Origin: Verrucomicrobiales bacterium | GTDB lineage: Bacteria > Verrucomicrobiota > Verrucomicrobiia > Limisphaerales > JAYPXF01 | Direction of reading: 5' to 3' | DNA: 64,000 nt | Assembly: GCA_002715965.1 (NCBI GenBank) | Contig: PBAL01000047.1 | Location: 22,282-86,281, forward strand | Shown here: positions 29,747 to 40,176 of the stretch, piece by piece | Numbering within the stretch: position 1 is the stretch's first letter | How the letters are laid out: the number at the start of each line of letters is the position of its first letter | The notes under the pieces: model-generated | Told to the model about the DNA's origin: nothing | Database searches by the model: none | What the model saw: only the letters and a program-made list of their open reading frames with translations | Made by a program: the position numbers and the translations under genes

Positions 29747-32473
29747 ATGCACCGCGGCATGCGCATTCAACTGGCTGTTCTCATCAGCTGCTTCCTGGCT
29801 TCGTCGGCACAAAGTGAGGACGCTCGAGTTGACTCGCTGTTGACGCGCTATTGTCTGGACTGCCACGACGCTGAAGTCAGGAAGGCCGATGTTGATCTGT
29901 CCACTCACGCGTCGCCGGACGCATTCCTGAAGCAGCGACGAATTTGGAGTCGCGCGCAGGAAATGTTGTCCACGGGTGAGATGCCTCCCAAGAAGAAACC
30001 TCAACCGACAGACTCCGAGCGACGAGAACTGGCGGCTTGGATTCGGACGTCGCTGAATAGCGTGGATTGGGAGGCGGTTCGTTCTCCGGGGCGTGTTTCC
30101 TCTGCGCGGCTGACCCGGGCTGAGTATCGATATTCGATTGAGGATCTGTTTGGTGTCAGAATCGATCTTGAGGGGCTCTTGCCGGATGATCCGGAAGGGC
30201 TCAGTGGCTTCGCAAACGACCGCGGGTCGTTGATGATGACCGGGAAACAACTGGCTCGTTACTTGAAGACGGCAGAAGTTGTGGCCGCTGCGATTGTGGA
30301 CGGTGGTGCGGATGAATCGGTGTCGATTCATTACGAGGTTGAGGAGGGGGAAAACGTCAGTTGGAGGAAGCGGCCGACGAAAGAGAAGGACGGCTCCAAG
30401 GGCTGGACGTTCAGTTCACGGCTGGGAACGAAGTACCAATCGATCAGCAAGACTTTCGATTTTCCGCTGACGGGCCGCTATCGCGTTCACATGCGCGCGC
30501 GCAGCAAGGGACCGGGACCGAACGCAGCTGCGTGGATTGCGGTGGATTCGGTGAACGACGCGTCACGGGAGGCGGGCATTCTGGTAACTGGCAAGGAACT
30601 GGATGTATACGAGACGGAGATCTTCGTCACGCGCGGCCAACACAACATCCTGTTTGGTTATGATTTCTACGGTTCACTCTGGTTGCCGGAAGCGCCGGAA
30701 CGTCCGCAAACCAAGCTGGGCCAGAGCACATTCCATCCTCCGCCATACGACCCCAAGCCACTCTTGCCCCGAGGCGTCACGTTGATCGATTTGAATTCCG
30801 CAGAACTCACCCCGCCGGCTGACAAACGCGTGCGTGCCACCGAGTTGGTCCAGCGGATCAATAAAGGTTACTTCCCAGCCGTACTGGACCATCTGATGAT
30901 GCAAAAGTTTCACTATGAGAAAGGTTATCTCCCGGTCTTCCTGGGCGGTCTCAGTTACGAGTATACGGAGAATATCGTTCCGGCCCTTGCCGAGCTTGCT
31001 GAGATTGTTGGCACCGAGCGACAGGCTTTGGAAAAGATCTGGAAGGACCATGAACCGGTGGAATACGCGGAATTGACGAAGATCAAGAATCTCCAGCGGG
31101 AGGCATGGACGAAACAGGAGAACAGCCGCAAGGAACAGATCGGTGATTTGTTTGTCGATTGGATCGAGATGGAATTCATTCCCGGCTCAGGAAATCCGCC
31201 TCAGAGTGAAGATGAGCTTGTTGCGTTTCTCGATGAACTTCTGCCGCGCGCCTACCGTCGGCAGGTGGGACGTGTCCAACGCGGCGAGTATCTACGGGTT
31301 TATCGCGACGAACGAAAAGCCGGTGTGAACCATTCGACGGCGTTTGAGAGGGTGCTCATGGCGATCCTGGTTTCTCCGGGTTTTCTCTATCGCGACGACG
31401 GACCGGCGGTTGGGGCCGGCATCACAATGTTGGACGACTACGCGTTGGCCGCGCGCCTGGCGGGTTTTCTCTGGTCTTCATTGCCGGACGATGTTCTGAG
31501 CGAGACGGCTCAAAAGGGAACGCTGCAAAACGAAGCTGATCTTGCGCGGCAGGTCGATCGCATGTTGGACGATGATCGGCGTCGCCTGCGCTTGAGCAGA
31601 TTGTTTATCTCCCAATGGCTGGATCTGTCAGGCATTGGCCGGGAGAAGGAACCGGACAAGGAACTCTTCCGCTACTTCAGTTGGCGCTTGGCAGAGGACA
31701 TGCGCATGGAGCCCACGCTGATGTTCGACCGTCTCCTGCGCGAAGACCGAAGCATCTTGGAACTGCTCGACTGCGACGATGCATTCGTCAACGAACGCCT
31801 GGCCCGCATCTACGACATGGAAGGTGTGAGCGGTGCCGAGTTCCGTCCGGTTGTTTTGGATGATCGCAGACGCGGTGGGGTGCTCGGAACGGCGGCAATG
31901 TTGAGTGCAACCTCGCTTGCGACTCGCACCAGCCCCGTGCGTCGCGGACAGTTTGTGCTGGAGACACTGCTGGATGTGTATCTTCCCCCTCCACCAGCGG
32001 GCGTTCCAGAGTTGGATGAAGACGCCGGTGAGTCGGGGGAAGTATCATCGCGTGAATCACTTGCACGACACCGGGCCGACCCGCGCTGCTCCAGTTGCCA
32101 TGCAAAGATCGACCCGCTCGGATTCGCCTTGGAAAATTTCGATTGGATTGGGCGTTGGCGCGAACGAGATCCAGCCGGACCCGTCAATGCGACCGGAGAG
32201 ATGCCCGATGGACGCAAGTTGAACGGGGTCGCCGGTCTGAAGAATTACCTCTTGAAAGAACGCGCCGATGATTTCGCCCGGGCATTGACCAAAGCGCTTC
32301 TCGCATATGCGCTTGGCAGGGAATTGGAGTACTTTGACGAGCATGCGATCCGCACGATCGCCAAGGCGTTAAAGGCTGACAACTACCGGGCTCGAACGCT
32401 CGTGAAGGAGATCATTAAGAGCTATCCGTTTCGCTATCGCCAGGTGGATGAGGAGAAGAAGGAAAGCAAATGA
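29747..32473 (+). CDS. DUF1592/DUF1588/DUF1587-type planctomycete cytochrome protein
   Basis: Heme motifs CLDCH and CSSCH; SARLTRAEYRYSIEDLFGV; LLSATSLATRTSPVRRGQFVLE; KIDPLGFALENFDWIGRWR. Confidence 0.93.
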   Translation: MHRGMRIQLAVLISCFLASSAQSEDARVDSLLTRYCLDCHDAEVRKADVDLSTHASPDAFLKQRRIWSRAQEMLSTGEMPPKKKPQPTDSERRELAAWIRTSLNSVDWEAVRSPGRVSSARLTRAEYRYSIEDLFGVRIDLEGLLPDDPEGLSGFANDRGSLMMTGKQLARYLKTAEVVAAAIVDGGADESVSIHYEVEEGENVSWRKRPTKEKDGSKGWTFSSRLGTKYQSISKTFDFPLTGRYRVHMRARSKGPGPNAAAWIAVDSVNDASREAGILVTGKELDVYETEIFVTRGQHNILFGYDFYGSLWLPEAPERPQTKLGQSTFHPPPYDPKPLLPRGVTLIDLNSAELTPPADKRVRATELVQRINKGYFPAVLDHLMMQKFHYEKGYLPVFLGGLSYEYTENIVPALAELAEIVGTERQALEKIWKDHEPVEYAELTKIKNLQREAWTKQENSRKEQIGDLFVDWIEMEFIPGSGNPPQSEDELVAFLDELLPRAYRRQVGRVQRGEYLRVYRDERKAGVNHSTAFERVLMAILVSPGFLYRDDGPAVGAGITMLDDYALAARLAGFLWSSLPDDVLSETAQKGTLQNEADLARQVDRMLDDDRRRLRLSRLFISQWLDLSGIGREKEPDKELFRYFSWRLAEDMRMEPTLMFDRLLREDRSILELLDCDDAFVNERLARIYDMEGVSGAEFRPVVLDDRRRGGVLGTAAMLSATSLATRTSPVRRGQFVLETLLDVYLPPPPAGVPELDEDAGESGEVSSRESLARHRADPRCSSCHAKIDPLGFALENFDWIGRWRERDPAGPVNATGEMPDGRKLNGVAGLKNYLLKERADDFARALTKALLAYALGRELEYFDEHAIRTIAKALKADNYRARTLVKEIIKSYPFRYRQVDEEKKESK

Positions 32474-33831
32474 AACACGTCCCCCTTTCGAGAAGAACTT
32501 TCCTTCGTGGACTCGGCGCTGCCTTGCCGTTGCCGTTTCTCGAGGCCATGTCGCCGAGCTTCAGCTTTGGTGCGACTGCAGAGGCCGCACGAAAGAACAA
32601 ACCGCCCGTGCGCTTTCTCTGGCTCTACCAGGCGAATGGGTTTCTCCCCACCGCCTGGAATCCCACCGGCACAGGGCGCGAGTTTGAATTGTCCCGCACA
32701 CTGAAACCATTCGAGCACTTCAAGGATCGCCTGACCGTGACGCGAAACCTGCGGACGCGCGCCTACGGAAACCACATTGGCAAGGTCACGGCGTTATTGA
32801 CCGGAGTGCAGGCGGAGCGCGATCGGAAGTTGGGGGTCTATTCCAGCGCGCGATCAATCGACCAACAGATCGCTGACCATATCGGTCGCGACACGCTGTT
32901 GCCGTCCCTTCAACTCGGCGTCGAACACCCGGGGCAGGGTTATTGCAGCGGAGCGAACAGCCCCGTTTCCTACGGCGCGACCGTATCCTGGAAAACACCT
33001 ACCACAATGCTCATGCCGGAGATTGATCCGCGTGCGGCGTTTGAATCGCTATTTGGCGCTGGGGTCGGCCCGAAGGCGAAGGCGCGTGCCCGTTGGCAGG
33101 GCAGCATCCTCGATCTTGCACTCGATCAGGCGAAAACGCTGCGCCGCAACGCAACGGCACTGGATAAGCAAAAGCTGGACGAGTATTTGGAAAGTGTAAG
33201 GTCAGTTGAACGTCGACTTCAGCATTCCGAGCGGAGGAAGAAAGAATCCTGGCGACCGTCAACCAAACCTTCGGAGAAACAACTCGCTGCGCCACCGGCA
33301 GGTATTCCACAGGATCGCGCCGAACACGTGCGGATGATGCTCGATCTGATCGCACTCGCAATTTGGACGGATTCCACACGGGTGGCGACGATGATCTACG
33401 TCAATAGTTTGTCGGAAGCGAATTTCAGCTTTCTCGACGGTATCAAAGATCCCTTTCACGCCGGCCTCTCGCATCACGGTTACAAGGACGACAAGATGGA
33501 AGGCTACAGCAAGGTAAACGAATGGCATGCCGCGCAATCCGCCTATCTGATGAAGCGCCTGGACGATATCGACGAGGGCAATGGAAGCGCCTTGGATAAC
33601 AGCGTGGTGTTCTTCGGCTCATCGTTGAAAGACGGGCACGCGCATTCGAACATCGACCTGCCAATTGCCTGTATCGGCCGAGCGGGCGGCGCACTGAAAC
33701 CGGCGGGCCACGTGATTTGCCCAGAGAATACCCACATCGCCGACTTGCACCTGACGACGCTCGGTTGGTTTGGTATTCAGGCCAATGATTTCAATAATCT
33801 CGGAGCGAGAAGGATTCCCGGGCTTTCTTGA
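32470..33831 (+). CDS. DUF1552 domain-containing protein
   Basis: SRRTFLRGLGAALPLPFLEAM; YLESVRSVERRLQ; ATGA overlap with the upstream cytochrome gene. Confidence 0.93.
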   Translation: MKHVPLSRRTFLRGLGAALPLPFLEAMSPSFSFGATAEAARKNKPPVRFLWLYQANGFLPTAWNPTGTGREFELSRTLKPFEHFKDRLTVTRNLRTRAYGNHIGKVTALLTGVQAERDRKLGVYSSARSIDQQIADHIGRDTLLPSLQLGVEHPGQGYCSGANSPVSYGATVSWKTPTTMLMPEIDPRAAFESLFGAGVGPKAKARARWQGSILDLALDQAKTLRRNATALDKQKLDEYLESVRSVERRLQHSERRKKESWRPSTKPSEKQLAAPPAGIPQDRAEHVRMMLDLIALAIWTDSTRVATMIYVNSLSEANFSFLDGIKDPFHAGLSHHGYKDDKMEGYSKVNEWHAAQSAYLMKRLDDIDEGNGSALDNSVVFFGSSLKDGHAHSNIDLPIACIGRAGGALKPAGHVICPENTHIADLHLTTLGWFGIQANDFNNLGARRIPGLS

Positions 33832-33904
33832 ATGAATCGATTTCAATGCTTCGGACATTGATTAACGGCTTGGCCCTTGCCTCTGTGAGAAACCGCTAAT
33901 TCAC

Positions 33905-34085
33905 GTGGAGTGCTCCCCGAAAACTGGTCCATCTGCCATGAGAGCCGGCAACGCGAAGCGTTGCCCGACTGATCATGAAGAAGAAAAGACATACACCAGA
34001 ACAAATCATCAAGAAGCTGCGGGCGGTGGAAGTGATCACCGGCCAAGGCAAGACAGTAGCTCAAGCCTGCACAATCTTCCCGACG
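33905..34085 (+). mobile_element. IS3-family remnant (left end plus N-terminus of orfA)
   Basis: tggagtgctccccgaaaactggtcc-type terminus, then MKKKRHTPEQIIKKLRAVEVITGQGKTVAQACTIF at 33975, truncated before the HTH/coiled-coil end. Confidence 0.8.
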
Positions 34086-34157
34086 GTTCACCGAGTTTCG
34101 CACTGTTACCCTGATTGGTGAACCAACTCCCCGACTCCAGTCGGCGCTGTCGGCGAA

Positions 34158-34616
34158 TTGCTTTCTGGTCTCGCGCGGTCGCACGATTTCCGGCGGCCTC
34201 AAGTTGGTGCCTCAAAACGGAGTGAACCTGAATTATTACCGAAGCAACGTCGAAGCGTTAGCCAAGGAGGAGCTGCGCGTACAGGAGACGGTTCCGGATT
34301 TCCCCTGCCGCTGGACCAAATGTGTTGCTACGCCAATTTCGCCGACCTGACGCTCTTCAACCGCAAGAAACCGATCTTTGCCTATGCCGACAGGGAACTG
34401 CACGACGGTTTTGCCGACCGGTTTGCGCCGGTTGCGTATTACGGATCCAACGCGTGGGGACTGCACGACATGCTTGGCAATGCCAGTGAATTTGTGGCTG
34501 ACCTCCACCCGAAGCACGGGGCGTCGGTGACCCGAGAAGGCTCTTGGGCGACGCCGTTGGAAAAAAGCTCCACCCGGCTTTTCGCCACATTCCGGAACTG
34601 GGTCAGGGAAAGATGA
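34158..34616 (+). pseudogene. Formylglycine-generating-enzyme/SUMF1-like (FGE-sulfatase) domain remnant
   Basis: CCYANFADLTLFNRKKPIFAYADRELHDGFADRFAPVAYYGSNAWGLHDMLGNASEFVADLHPKHGASVTREGSW. N-terminal part is absent or scrambled. Confidence 0.8.
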
Positions 34617-34650
34617 AACCAAGGACCGGGGCACGTATCATTCTTCGTCA

Positions 34651-34673
34651 GGGGGCGCGGGTCACGCGCCCCC
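34651..34673. repeat. Perfect 9-bp GC-rich hairpin
   Basis: GGGGGCGCG-ggtca-CGCGCCCCC, no T-tract after it. Confidence 0.8.
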
Positions 34674-34727
34674 TCCAGAAACCCGCACATCAGTAGGACA
34701 AGACTTGAATTCCAAGCGCCAGCACAG

Positions 34728-35879
34728 ATGCTGACGACTTGCATGAATAGATGGCTCACGCTACTGACACTCGCTGTCATTCCGACCGTCGCTTGCGCGG
34801 CTGCTCCCCAGTTTTCTGACAAACCCGTCTGGGTCAGCGGCAGCAATCATTGTGGTGGCGATGGGAACGCGCAGTTGCTCGATTTCGATCAAGACGGCGA
34901 TTTGGACCTGGTGACCAGTGCGCCCAATCCGAGTCGTTGGGTCGTGTTTGAAAACGTTGGCGGGAAATTCGGGCAGAAACCGATCTGGGAATCGAATGCG
35001 ACGACCGATTGCGACCACATCTCGGTGGTTGATTTCGACCAGGACGGATTGCCGGACCTGGCCGGCACGCACGAATCGTACAATACGCTCTATCTCAACA
35101 AAAAGGATCGCGCGAAGCGCTTTGGAACCCTGCCCGACTGGGAGACCGGCTTTTACACCGATTCGAACCAGATCGATTTCGGCGACATCGATGGCGATGG
35201 CGACAAAGACATGTTGATCGCCTCCGGGCTGCCGGTATTTCAACTCGCCTTGTTCGTGAACCAGGACGGCAATCTCTCTCGCACGATCACCAAACGCATC
35301 GGTCCGCGACAATACAGTGAGTCGTCGATCTTGGGCGATATCGACAACGACGGCGATCTGGACATCATCGCCACCTATTCCAAGGCGGGAACGATCCTTG
35401 TCTTCAAGAACAACGGCAGTGGCGTGTTTGACGAGGGAACCGAAATACTCAAAGACCCCAAGGTTAGGCACGTGCAGCGGATCTACTGCCTCGACGTAAA
35501 CAAGGACGGAAAGATGGAGTTGTTCTGCGCCAAGGGTCCGTGGGGTCCGCCTGGTCGCAGCATTGCCCTGACCTATCACAAGGGCGCGGCAAAGAAGGTG
35601 TGGGAGAGCGCGACGAACACCGGTTTTCACGGTTTTGACTTTGCCGATGTGGACGGAGACGGCGACCTGGACATGGCTGCAGCGGATTGGAGCGGGCGCA
35701 GCACATCGGTGTTCCTGCAAGAGAACGGCATGATTGCAACCAAGCCGATCTGGTCGGCTAAAACCCGTGCGCCGGTTCACGAAGCAAAATTCGGTGATGT
35801 CGATGGCGACGGCGATCTCGATGTCGTAGCAGGCGGTGTAGATCAGGCGATGCTCTTCGAAAACCTGACAACGAAATGA
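34728..35879 (+). CDS. FG-GAP/VCBS-like repeat beta-propeller protein
   Basis: Repeated DxDxDGDxD motifs: DFDQDGDLDLV, DIDGDGDKDML, DIDNDGDLDII, DVDGDGDLDMA, DVDGDGDLDVV. Confidence 0.9.
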   Translation: MLTTCMNRWLTLLTLAVIPTVACAAAPQFSDKPVWVSGSNHCGGDGNAQLLDFDQDGDLDLVTSAPNPSRWVVFENVGGKFGQKPIWESNATTDCDHISVVDFDQDGLPDLAGTHESYNTLYLNKKDRAKRFGTLPDWETGFYTDSNQIDFGDIDGDGDKDMLIASGLPVFQLALFVNQDGNLSRTITKRIGPRQYSESSILGDIDNDGDLDIIATYSKAGTILVFKNNGSGVFDEGTEILKDPKVRHVQRIYCLDVNKDGKMELFCAKGPWGPPGRSIALTYHKGAAKKVWESATNTGFHGFDFADVDGDGDLDMAAADWSGRSTSVFLQENGMIATKPIWSAKTRAPVHEAKFGDVDGDGDLDVVAGGVDQAMLFENLTTK

Positions 35880-36631
35880 AGAATTCTATCTTACTATTCG
35901 CGCTGTTCGCGATGCCTTTGGCGAGTAAAGCCGCCGAGAACGATCAGCCAGCCGAGAACACTTTGCGCAAGGCGATCCGCTCGGCGGGTGGCAAGCGTTT
36001 CAACAGCATCAAGGCCCCGACGATGTGGATGGAGACCGGGACCTATTACGGGACGGGCCAAGGCGTTCCGTTCGTCGCCCAGTACGCCACCTATTGGCCC
36101 AAGCGCTGGTACCGTCAATGGGTCGAAGGCCAATTCTCAATCGGCATCGCCGGCGAGCAGGTCACGGTGTTTCGGGGCGACAGCCACGAGGGCCAGAAAC
36201 TCTCCGGCCCGATGCTCAAAGCGACTTTGCATCACAACCAGGTTGCTTGGGCTCAACTGCTCTATCCGCTGACTGAAGACGAATACACACTGTCAAACAT
36301 TCCGGGCATTGACGTCGACGGCAACGCCACGGTTGGCATCAAGGCCGTTCATAAATCGGGCAGCGAGGTCAGCCTGTATTTTGACAAGCGGACGTTCCTG
36401 CTGAAGAAGACCGAAGCCATGGTGCCGGCTCGGGAATATGGTGGCAAGATGGTCGAGAGCGAGACCGTCTTCAGTGAGCACAAGCGATTCGGAGGGGTGT
36501 TACTGCCGGGCAAATGCAAGATTCTCTACGACGGCAAGCTGTTCGTTGAGAGCGAAAGAAAGGCCATTAAAACGCATGCCACCATCGATCCGGCGTGGTT
36601 TGGCACAAAAGGTCCGGCGCGGGTTCGATGA
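35876..36631 (+). CDS. Hypothetical secreted protein, LolA-like fold possible
   Basis: Signal peptide MKNSILLFALFAMPLASKAAE; ATGA overlap with the upstream CDS. Confidence 0.6.
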   Translation: MKNSILLFALFAMPLASKAAENDQPAENTLRKAIRSAGGKRFNSIKAPTMWMETGTYYGTGQGVPFVAQYATYWPKRWYRQWVEGQFSIGIAGEQVTVFRGDSHEGQKLSGPMLKATLHHNQVAWAQLLYPLTEDEYTLSNIPGIDVDGNATVGIKAVHKSGSEVSLYFDKRTFLLKKTEAMVPAREYGGKMVESETVFSEHKRFGGVLLPGKCKILYDGKLFVESERKAIKTHATIDPAWFGTKGPARVR

Positions 36632-39600
36632 GACTTATCCTTGGTATCTTGCTCGCAGTAGTGACGGTTGCGTCATCGGCTGAGCCGTATCGACTGATCT
36701 TCAATTGCGATGGCCACGCGGTTTTCATCGACGCCAAGGGCGACACGGAGCAATGGCTGCGAAATCTTTTCGACCCGCTCGAAGGCAGCCATGTCGACGC
36801 GTTGTTCTGGTGTGATGGCGCCGGCGGCAACACGGCCAACTATGACAGCCAGGTCCTCGAACGAAACGGCCAGCGCATCGGCAAGCTCAATCCGCATGTA
36901 ACGAGGCTGATCGAGGAAGGGAACGATCCTCCGAAGCTGGTGATTCGGGAGGCGCGGAAACGGAAGATCGATGTGTTCTATTCGTTCCGCTTCAACGACA
37001 TCCACGATTCGTTCATCCCCGCGGAGTTTCCGACGTTCAAGGAGAAGCACCCGGAGTGGATGCTGGGCAAACAGAAATACGGCTCCGTGACCTCATATCC
37101 GACCGCGTTAAACTTCGCCCTCAAGGAGGTTCGCGATTTGAAGTTCCAAGTGGTGAAGGACATTTTCAGTCAGTACGACTTTGATGGCCTGGAAATCGAT
37201 TTCCTGAGAGGCGCTCCCTACTTCCTTCCCGACCAGATCCAAGAGAACGCGCCACTGTTGACCGGGTTGCTCAAGCGGATTCGCAATGAACTGAACGAAC
37301 GGGGGCGCGAGCGCGGCCGGCCGATTCGCCTGGCCGTCCGGGTCGATGAAACATTGCGTGGCTGCCGCCAGGACGGCTTCGAGGTGAAGCGCTGGATCGA
37401 CGAAGGCTTGGTCGACATGATCATCCTCGGAAGCGGTGTCATCGACATCGACGTGGGGGCTTTCAAGCAACTGACTCGGGGGACGGAGGTCACCGTGCAT
37501 CCCTGCCTCTACGGTTGGCCCAGCAAGTACATGCCCATCCCGCGCGACATGGCCTGCGCGTCGGCGTTGAATTACTGGGCCCAGGGCGCGGATGGTCTTT
37601 ATCTGTTCAACTGGTTTCCACATCAGAAAAACAACAGCGAAGCCACCGGCGCCTACCAGCAGGAGTTGCTGCGGAAACTGGGTGATCCACAGAAGATTCT
37701 CGCAGGCGAACATAACTACCTGTTTGCGGCCGATCGCGGCCGTCCGGCAGCCGAGCACCCCGGCAATTGGCTGGACTGTATCTTGCCAATGGAATTGAAA
37801 CGTGGCGGCGCAACGGTGTTTCGGTTGCGGACAACCGGTCTGCCGACGAACACCACAGCGGCGCAAATCCGTCTGCAATTCGATGATCCGGTCCAAGCGT
37901 CCTCGGTCTCTGCCCGCATTCATGAAACCGATCTGAAACTTCACGGTGCCAGCTCGAACGTGCTGACCGCCACCTTGAGTTCGGACAAACTGTTGCGCGG
38001 TGACAACCAGGTTCGGGTGTCCTTGAGCGCGGGGCAAGCAACGCTAAGAGCTGCGGAAGTGCGCCTGCGTTACGAACGTCCGCCACTGGCCTGGTTGCAA
38101 CGCCCAACGCCCAAGACAGCGACCGTCGAGATCGATCCAAAAGCCGGACCGGTGCTTCGGTACGCAGCGCAGGAATTGCGACGCAATTTGCGCGAATTGT
38201 TCTCGATTGATGTGGTCACAAAGGACGGCGAGGCAACATTCCGTTTGCGATCGGACGGCGGGACAGGGCAGGCGTTCAAAATCACGACTGGCGAATCGAT
38301 CAAGATCCAAGGCGACAGTGACGCATCCGTTATGTGGGCGGTTTATGAACTCGTCGAAGCCTGGGGCGTGCAGTTTGAACTGGATCGCGATGTGTTGCCG
38401 CGAACACCAAGCTTCAGTTTGCCCACGAATGTCGTTCGCAAGAAACCCCGCCTGCCCGTGAGACAATGGCGCGTGATGAACGACTTTGCCTGTGGCCCCG
38501 AGTCATGGGGCTTCGATGATTACCACAAGACAATCGACCAACTCGCAAAGCTCAAGTTCAACCGGCTCTACATCTCGATCTACCCGTGGCAACCGTTCCT
38601 CGATTTGAAATACCAAGGCGTGGAGCGCGAGAAAGCCTGGCTGTGGTACGGCTATGATTTTCCGATCACCGACGACATGCCAGGCCGCCATTTGTTTGGC
38701 GACCAGAAGACGTTTTGGAATCCCGATCTGCCGCCCCCGGATGATTACCAGGCTTTTCATCGTGCGTCCAAGCGGCTTTTGCGTCAGATCATCGATCACG
38801 CCCATAAGCGCGGCATGGAGGTTGCGCTCACGGCCGGGTTGTTCGAATTTCCACCCGAGTTTCGCGACACGCTCAAGCACTCGCAGAAGGTGCATCAGCT
38901 CAACGAGTTGACGATCGTGCCCGGCGCGCAAACGCCCTTGGAGGATCCGCAACTGCTGGACCTGGCGACCGCCGTGGTCGAACAGACAATCGAAACGTAT
39001 CCCAAGGCCGATTTCCTCATGCTGTGGGCGCCGGAGTTCCGGCAGTGGAAATCCCATTACGAACGGGCTTGGAAGGATCTCCATGAGCGCTATCGCTGGC
39101 CGGACACCTTGACCCTGGAAGGGATGTTGGAGAAGGCGGCCACGCGCAAGAATTACTCTGGCGGCTTGGAGCGTGTCCGGGACGAAATTCAGGGCGACAT
39201 CGTGGTGCTGTGGTTTTACGACCGTGTCTTGCGAAGAGTCACCAGCAAGCCGGGCGGCTCCCAACCGAAGATCGTGTACGGTCACGTTACAGAAGAACTG
39301 TTCCCGCTGTTGCGATACGTGATGCCGGCCGGATCCGAAGCGCTCAGCACCATCGACTACACCCCGACCCGCATTGTCAACCGCAAGGAAGTCATGAACG
39401 AAGTGGACACCCGCCACGTTCCGGCATCGCTGATCTTCACGCTGCATGACGACAACATCGGGGTCATCCCGCAACTCATGACCGAGCCGTTGTCCGAATT
39501 GCTGGAACACATGGCCATGATCGGCTGGAGCGGATTCTGCACGCGCTATTGGCAGACCACCGACCACCACTGGACGATCGCCTATCTCGCCGAAGCATCC

Positions 39601-40143
39601 TGGACTCCAGACGTGAGTCCCGAAGACATCTACCGCCGGCGTCTCTTGAGGGAAGTTGGACCCGCGGCCACTGAGCCCGCGCTGGCAATGTTGCAACGCC
39701 TGCAACAAGTCACCACCGAGTTGGAAACGAATTCCGTCTGGCTGTCATTTCCCGTGCCCAACATGATGAGCAAGCACTGGATAAGCAACCCCTTGCCGGA
39801 AGCCGTCGCTGCCGCGCGCGTTGGTTACCGTCAAGCGTTGCGATTGGCGCAGGAAGCCTCGTCGCTGTCGCCGGAAGACTCCAAGTGGTTGAAGTATTGG
39901 AAGGGGCGACTGGAATTCGGCATCGGCTATATCGACACCGTTGAAGCCGTCCGCAAAGCCGGCCCGGCCGAAAAAGCCGGTGACGCGCAATCTGCTCGCC
40001 GGCATGCCGAAGCCGCATTGAAGTCAGCGACAGCTGCGATCGAGTCCTACGCGAGCGTGGCTCGCAACCAATCCGACCGCGGCGCGATCGCGACCATGGG
40101 TGAGTTTGTTTATCGATACCTCAAGCAAAAGCTGGAGAAGTGA
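36628..40143 (+). CDS. Giant secreted glycoside-hydrolase-like protein with two TIM-barrel modules
   Basis: Signal peptide MRLILGILLAVVTVASSAE. N-terminal barrel (GLEIDFLRGAPYFLPD); GH67-like fold VLRYAAQELRRNLRELFSIDVV..GVQFELDRDVLP; C-terminal barrel (FNRLYISIYPWQPFLDL..GMEVALTAGLFEFPPEFR). Confidence 0.75.
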   Translation: MRLILGILLAVVTVASSAEPYRLIFNCDGHAVFIDAKGDTEQWLRNLFDPLEGSHVDALFWCDGAGGNTANYDSQVLERNGQRIGKLNPHVTRLIEEGNDPPKLVIREARKRKIDVFYSFRFNDIHDSFIPAEFPTFKEKHPEWMLGKQKYGSVTSYPTALNFALKEVRDLKFQVVKDIFSQYDFDGLEIDFLRGAPYFLPDQIQENAPLLTGLLKRIRNELNERGRERGRPIRLAVRVDETLRGCRQDGFEVKRWIDEGLVDMIILGSGVIDIDVGAFKQLTRGTEVTVHPCLYGWPSKYMPIPRDMACASALNYWAQGADGLYLFNWFPHQKNNSEATGAYQQELLRKLGDPQKILAGEHNYLFAADRGRPAAEHPGNWLDCILPMELKRGGATVFRLRTTGLPTNTTAAQIRLQFDDPVQASSVSARIHETDLKLHGASSNVLTATLSSDKLLRGDNQVRVSLSAGQATLRAAEVRLRYERPPLAWLQRPTPKTATVEIDPKAGPVLRYAAQELRRNLRELFSIDVVTKDGEATFRLRSDGGTGQAFKITTGESIKIQGDSDASVMWAVYELVEAWGVQFELDRDVLPRTPSFSLPTNVVRKKPRLPVRQWRVMNDFACGPESWGFDDYHKTIDQLAKLKFNRLYISIYPWQPFLDLKYQGVEREKAWLWYGYDFPITDDMPGRHLFGDQKTFWNPDLPPPDDYQAFHRASKRLLRQIIDHAHKRGMEVALTAGLFEFPPEFRDTLKHSQKVHQLNELTIVPGAQTPLEDPQLLDLATAVVEQTIETYPKADFLMLWAPEFRQWKSHYERAWKDLHERYRWPDTLTLEGMLEKAATRKNYSGGLERVRDEIQGDIVVLWFYDRVLRRVTSKPGGSQPKIVYGHVTEELFPLLRYVMPAGSEALSTIDYTPTRIVNRKEVMNEVDTRHVPASLIFTLHDDNIGVIPQLMTEPLSELLEHMAMIGWSGFCTRYWQTTDHHWTIAYLAEASWTPDVSPEDIYRRRLLREVGPAATEPALAMLQRLQQVTTELETNSVWLSFPVPNMMSKHWISNPLPEAVAAARVGYRQALRLAQEASSLSPEDSKWLKYWKGRLEFGIGYIDTVEAVRKAGPAEKAGDAQSARRHAEAALKSATAAIESYASVARNQSDRGAIATMGEFVYRYLKQKLEK

Positions 40144-40176
40144 TCACCCCGACCAAGGGCAAGACAAGAGCGCAGT

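Noticed and set aside
38503-39708. 401-aa minus-strand ORF
   Set aside because: Antisense shadow of the giant GH-like CDS 36628-40143; no domain, typical of high-GC complementary ORFs.
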